A stretch of DNA of 64,000 bases from DATEAV01 sp964575425. Its GTDB lineage: Bacteria; Chloroflexota; Anaerolineae; Anaerolineales; E44-bin32. The notes beneath the pieces are model-generated. The model was given only the letters and a program-made list of their open reading frames with translations. It did not search any database and had not been told where the DNA came from. Made by a program: the position numbers and the translations under genes. Position 1 is the first letter of the stretch. Each line of letters opens with the position of its first letter. Of this stretch, positions 62,866-64,000 are shown one piece after another. The stretch covers positions 1 through 64,000 of the forward strand of contig CAZNRD010000001.1 of assembly GCA_964575425.1 (NCBI GenBank), read 5' to 3'.

Positions 62866-63600
62866 TCAGTGCAGGATCTTGCTCAGGAAGAGCCGAGTCC
62901 TCTCTTCCTTGGGCGCAGTGAATAGACCTTCTGGCGTCGTCTCCTCGACGATCACGCCCTGGTCCATGAAGAAGATCCTCTTGGCAGCGGCGCGGGCGAA
63001 CCCCATCTCATGCGTGACGACGACCATCGTCATTCCCTCGCTGGCGAGCTCGAGCATGACGTCGAGCACCTCCTTGATCATCTCGGGATCGAGGGCGGAG
63101 GTGGGCTCGTCGAACAGCATGATCTTGGGGTTCATGGCCAGGGCGCGGGCGATGGCGACGCGCTGCTGCTGGCCGCCGGAGAGATGCCCCGGATAGACCA
63201 AGGCCTTCTCCGGAATGCCCACACGGGCGAGCTGCCGGCGGGCGATGGCCTCGGCCTCCTCCCGGCTCTTCTTGCGGACAGTGCGCAAGGCGAGGGCGAC
63301 GTTCTCGAGGGCGGTCAGATGTGGGAATAGGTTGAACAGCTGGAAGACCATGCCGACTTCGGCGCGCACGGCGTTGATGTCCGTCTGCTTGTGCGTCAGC
63401 TCATGCCCATCCACCCAGATCTGTCCGCGGGTGGGGGCTTCGAGGTGATTGATGCAGCGAAGCAGGGTGCTCTTGCCGGAGCCGCTGGGCCCGATGATGA
63501 CGACCACTTCGCCCCGATGGATGTCGAGGCTCACCCCGCGCACGGCCTCGACCGAGCCGAAGTACTTGTGCAGGTCCTTGATGACGATGATCGGGTCCAT
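62866..63600 (-). CDS. Amino-acid ABC transporter ATP-binding protein (GlnQ-like)
   Basis: A 244-residue protein with Walker A GPSGSGKSTLLRC, signature LSGGQQQRVAIARAL, Walker B IMLFDEPTSALDPE and H-loop VTHEMGFA. The opening IIVIKDLHKYFGSVEAVRGVSL and overall length match the polar amino-acid (GlnQ/HisP/ArtP) group. It pairs with the permease immediately upstream on the minus strand. The amino acid is not identifiable without a binding protein. Confidence 0.93.
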   Translation of the reverse strand: MDPIIVIKDLHKYFGSVEAVRGVSLDIHRGEVVVIIGPSGSGKSTLLRCINHLEAPTRGQIWVDGHELTHKQTDINAVRAEVGMVFQLFNLFPHLTALENVALALRTVRKKSREEAEAIARRQLARVGIPEKALVYPGHLSGGQQQRVAIARALAMNPKIMLFDEPTSALDPEMIKEVLDVMLELASEGMTMVVVTHEMGFARAAAKRIFFMDQGVIVEETTPEGLFTAPKEERTRLFLSKILH

Positions 63601-63601
63601 C

Positions 63602-64000
63602 TCACTCCTCGATCCGCATCCTGCGCTCGAGGCCTCGCACCAGCGCCGAAAGCATCAAGGTCATCGCCAGGTACAGGAACGTCAGGACGTTGAAGGTCTC
63701 GAAGACGCGGAAGGTGCTGGCCCGCCGCAGCCGGCCGAGTTGAGTGAGTTCGTTGACGGCCACAACCGTCAGCAAGGACGAGTCTTTGAGGCAGGCGATG
63801 AAGTCGTTGCCCAGGGGCGGCAGCACGCGGCGGATCGCCTGAGGCAGGATGATGTAACGCATCGCCTGCCAGTAGCTCATGCCCAGTGAACGCGCCGCCT
63901 CCATCTGGCCTCGGCCGATGGATTGAATGCCGGCGCGAAAGACCTCGGCTTCGTAGGCGCCGTAGCCAAGCGCCAGGGCGACAATGCCTCGGAGCTCGCT
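63602..64000 (-). CDS. Amino-acid ABC transporter permease, partial (C-terminal part)
   Basis: The last 132 codons of a permease cut by the right edge; reading continues in frame to base 64000. It has the coupling EAA loop EVFRAGIQSIGRGQMEAARSLG, then YIILPQAIRRVLPPLGN and a terminal helix. This matches the GlnP/HisM group. The internal ATG at 63904 is not the start. Its stop lies one base from the ATPase start codon. Confidence 0.9.
   Translation of the reverse strand, partial: SELRGIVALALGYGAYEAEVFRAGIQSIGRGQMEAARSLGMSYWQAMRYIILPQAIRRVLPPLGNDFIACLKDSSLLTVVAVNELTQLGRLRRASTFRVFETFNVLTFLYLAMTLMLSALVRGLERRMRIEE

Overview
The window is GC-rich, densely packed bacterial chromosome with short or overlapping intergenic junctions (many ATGA and GTGA stop/start overlaps) and many GTG or TTG starts. 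Gene content suggests a Chloroflexota bacterium, probably Anaerolineae-like. The signs are an Agl23-type membrane glycosyltransferase fused to NHL repeats, a CpXC protein, a Ser/Thr kinase carrying a PQQ-like propeller, a stand-alone BchI-type ATPase, a type 2 IPP isomerase and a G5/propeller lipoprotein. This assignment is inferred from gene content, not from a marker search. An 11-base run of N (41888-41898) shows that this is draft, probably scaffolded, sequence. No rRNA, insertion sequence, prophage or CRISPR was seen; the only RNA gene found is tRNA-Leu(GAG).

Region 1 (0.1-7 kb, minus strand) holds the most unusual locus. It is a six-gene operon read from 6926 down to 126: a two-TM zinc-ribbon protein; a DUF2207-type membrane protein whose cytosolic C-terminus ends in a Gly-rich stretch and a seven-cysteine Cys-Ala tract; a PqqD/radical SAM/SPASM maturase; a paralogous pseudo-radical-SAM protein with no cysteine at all; a SAM methyltransferase; and a GPH-type transporter. 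I propose that the radical SAM pair modifies the Cys-Ala tail, a RiPP-like modification placed on a full-size membrane protein.

Region 2 (7-25 kb) carries a lipid module (CDP-alcohol phosphatidyltransferase, LpxL/PatA-like acyltransferase, PAP2 phosphatase), then ligA, an alpha-oxoamine synthase, an RlmI-type methyltransferase, a CpXC protein, a GAF-PAS histidine kinase, a class III aminotransferase, an acyl-CoA ligase, a KimA-like permease, ftsH and a membrane Ser/Thr kinase.

Region 3 (25-31 kb) has a lipid kinase followed by two damaged genes: a small membrane protein interrupted by two in-frame TGA codons, and a DUF971 gene with a one-base frameshift. An SH3-like anchored protein, an ABC-2 exporter, a NarL-type regulator and Hsp20 complete it. 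Region 4 (31-37 kb, minus strand) is a signalling operon: kinase-propeller, PP2C phosphatase, DnaJ-VWA fusion, zinc-ribbon FHA protein, an 80-residue conserved-looking protein and an OmpR-type regulator.

Region 5 (37-54 kb) contains hemW, isoprenoid genes (polyprenyl synthase, type 2 IPP isomerase) divergent from acpP, a BchI-like ATPase, nucleotide-sugar and surface-polymer genes, scpB-rluB-agl23 and sucCD. Region 6 (54-64 kb) contains rsmD, a Nudix/aldolase operon, an SPFH protein fused to an excisionase-like HTH, plsX-fabF and the start of an amino-acid ABC transporter cut by the window edge.

Promoters with good -35/-10 pairs recur (for example at 62670, 40412, 40403, 36996, 27000). Together with Shine-Dalgarno positions they decided several start codons that differ from the longest reading frame.
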